Assembly (NCBI GenBank): GCA_022511145.1
Contig: JAFLSC010000011.1
Coordinates: 1 to 53,272, forward strand
Direction of reading: 5' to 3'
Length of the DNA stretch: 53,272 nt
Source: Helicobacter sp.
GTDB taxonomy: Bacteria; Campylobacterota; Campylobacteria; Campylobacterales; Helicobacteraceae
Shown here: one piece after another, positions 52,325-53,272 of the stretch
Numbering within the stretch: position 1 is the stretch's first letter
How the letters are laid out: every line of letters begins with the position of its first letter
The notes under the pieces: model-generated
Told to the model about the DNA's origin: nothing
The model's input: the letters and a program-made list of their open reading frames with translations, nothing else
Database searches by the model: none
Program-made: the position numbers and the translations under genes

Positions 52325-53272
52325 TTGAATCCTAAAATCACACCGCTTGATTATATCATCATCACAAACGCACGAGAAAACAATCTCAAAAATATCTCCC
52401 TTAGCATACCCAAAAATAAACTTGTTGTCCTCACAGGATTAAGCGGAAGCGGGAAAAGCACGCTAGCTTTTGATACACTCTATGCTGAAGGGCAAAGACG
52501 TTATATTGAAAGCCTCTCAAGCTATGCAAGACAATTTTTAGACAAAGTTGGGAAACCTGAAGTCGATAAAATCGAGGGCTTAACCCCAGCGATTGCTATC
52601 GACCAAAAAACAACAAGCAAAAATCCTCGCTCCACGGTGGGGACAATTACCGAGATTTACGACTATTTACGATTGCTTTATGCACGCATTGGCACACAGC
52701 ATTGCCACCGCTGTGGTAAGCCTATCTCACAAATGAGTGCGAGTGATATTATCGAGCAAGTCCTTAACCTCAAAGAAAATTCCAAAATCCTAATCCTAGC
52801 TCCCATTGTGCGAGAGAAAAAGGGGACTTTTGCCCCTCAACTTGAATCTTTGCGTCAAAAAGGCTATATCCGTGCTCAAATCAATGGGATTTTAGTAAGA
52901 CTTGATGAAGAAATCAACCTCTCAAAAACCAAAAAACACACGATTAAAATCGTCATTGACCGCACCACAATCAACCCCGACAATAAAGAAAGAATCGCAC
53001 AAGCCGTTGAAAAAGCCCTGAAAGAATCCTATGGGGAAGTCGAAATCGAAATCCAAGAGGAAAAAAAGCAGGAATTAATCCATTTTAGCGAACATTTAGC
53101 CTGTTTTGATTGCAAAATCTCCTTTCAGCCCCTAGAGCCTTTGAGTTTTTCTTTTAACTCTCCCAAAGGAGCTTGTCCTAAATGCGATGGATTAGGAATC
53201 CGCTACACCATTGACACCAAAAAAATCATAAATTCTAGCCTACCCTTGTGTGAGGGAGGTATCAAAGTCATC
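52325..53272 (+). CDS. uvrA: Excinuclease ABC subunit A UvrA (N-terminal part, runs off window)
   Basis: UvrA is the damage-scanning ATPase of nucleotide excision repair. The frame is open for 316 codons from a TTG at 52325 to the window end. It shows the first Walker A L-S-G-S-G-K-S-T, the UvrA-specific S-S-Y-A-R-Q-F-L-D and P-A-I-A-I-D-Q-K-T-T-S-K-N-P-R-S-T-V-G-T, and the first zinc module with C-H-R-C and, later, C-F-D-C and C-P-K-C. The TTG start fits the family's N-terminus. The second ATPase half lies outside the window. Confidence 0.95.
   Translation, partial: MNPKITPLDYIIITNARENNLKNISLSIPKNKLVVLTGLSGSGKSTLAFDTLYAEGQRRYIESLSSYARQFLDKVGKPEVDKIEGLTPAIAIDQKTTSKNPRSTVGTITEIYDYLRLLYARIGTQHCHRCGKPISQMSASDIIEQVLNLKENSKILILAPIVREKKGTFAPQLESLRQKGYIRAQINGILVRLDEEINLSKTKKHTIKIVIDRTTINPDNKERIAQAVEKALKESYGEVEIEIQEEKKQELIHFSEHLACFDCKISFQPLEPLSFSFNSPKGACPKCDGLGIRYTIDTKKIINSSLPLCEGGIKVI

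Noticed and set aside
1..53272. CRISPR arrays, insertion sequences, prophage or integration sites
   Set aside because: No regularly spaced direct repeats, transposase or integrase motifs were seen; tRNA-Arg and tRNA-Ala are followed directly by ordinary genes with no att-like duplication.

Overview
The window is one stretch of a low-GC epsilonproteobacterial chromosome and reads most like Helicobacter, probably a non-gastric (enterohepatic) species. The protein sequences resemble the Helicobacter/Campylobacter lineage throughout. Several neighbourhoods match gene orders I remember from H. pylori or C. jejuni: prepilin peptidase-lptF/G-truA, nikR-nadD, hemL-atpZ, UPF0323 lipoprotein-GSP synthase, ruvA-fapA-murJ, coaE-speE, and ferredoxin-ppx-waaC-lpxL. 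Features that point away from the gastric type include a prepilin peptidase, an AmtB/PII pair, a Campylobacter-type major outer membrane protein, cobalamin-dependent MetH and a haem-type chemoreceptor. The species assignment is inference.

Layout. 1-4.0 kb (minus): a chemoreceptor cut by the window edge, truA, an LptF/G permease and a prepilin peptidase. 4.0-5.4 kb (plus): nikR-nadD-rsfS. 5.5-7.9 kb (minus): an AI-2E-family permease and ccoG. 8.3 kb: rpsU, after an intergenic palindromic repeat. 8.5-12.7 kb (minus): a membrane protein, AtpZ-like protein, hemL, GSP synthase-like ATP-grasp protein and a UPF0323 lipoprotein. 12.9-15.2 kb (plus): a MOMP-type porin behind a Fur-box-like palindrome, a 53-residue Cys-rich membrane protein and an unknown protein. 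15.3-17.0 kb (minus): a putative sugar transferase split by a G8 tract. 17.0-20.8 kb: a small membrane protein, DUF455 protein, uppP and accC. 20.8-25.5 kb (minus): tilS-rimO-ruvA-fapA. 25.6-28.9 kb (plus): murJ, repeats, glnB-amtB. 28.9-33.9 kb (minus): tRNA-Arg, tRNA-Ala, coaE-speE, a META lipoprotein, a SurA-like chaperone, pepD and magIII. 34.0-43.3 kb (minus): ychF-pepA-dedA-msrB-metH, a second dedA and a haem-motif chemoreceptor. 43.5-53.3 kb (plus): glyS, a TrpC-like relic, ferredoxin-ppx-waaC-lpxL, htpG and the start of uvrA.

Most of the window is housekeeping. The unusual points are the phase-variable transferase, currently off; the chemoreceptor with a c-type haem motif in its sensor domain; a TrpC-fold protein that has lost its catalytic motifs; a PII protein without the uridylylation tyrosine; a YgiB/YgiC-like lipoprotein-ligase pair; an orphan FeoB-associated-type Cys-rich micro-protein beside a probable Fur-controlled porin; and a dispersed palindromic repeat in three intergenic regions. 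I saw no CRISPR array, prophage, insertion sequence or restriction system.
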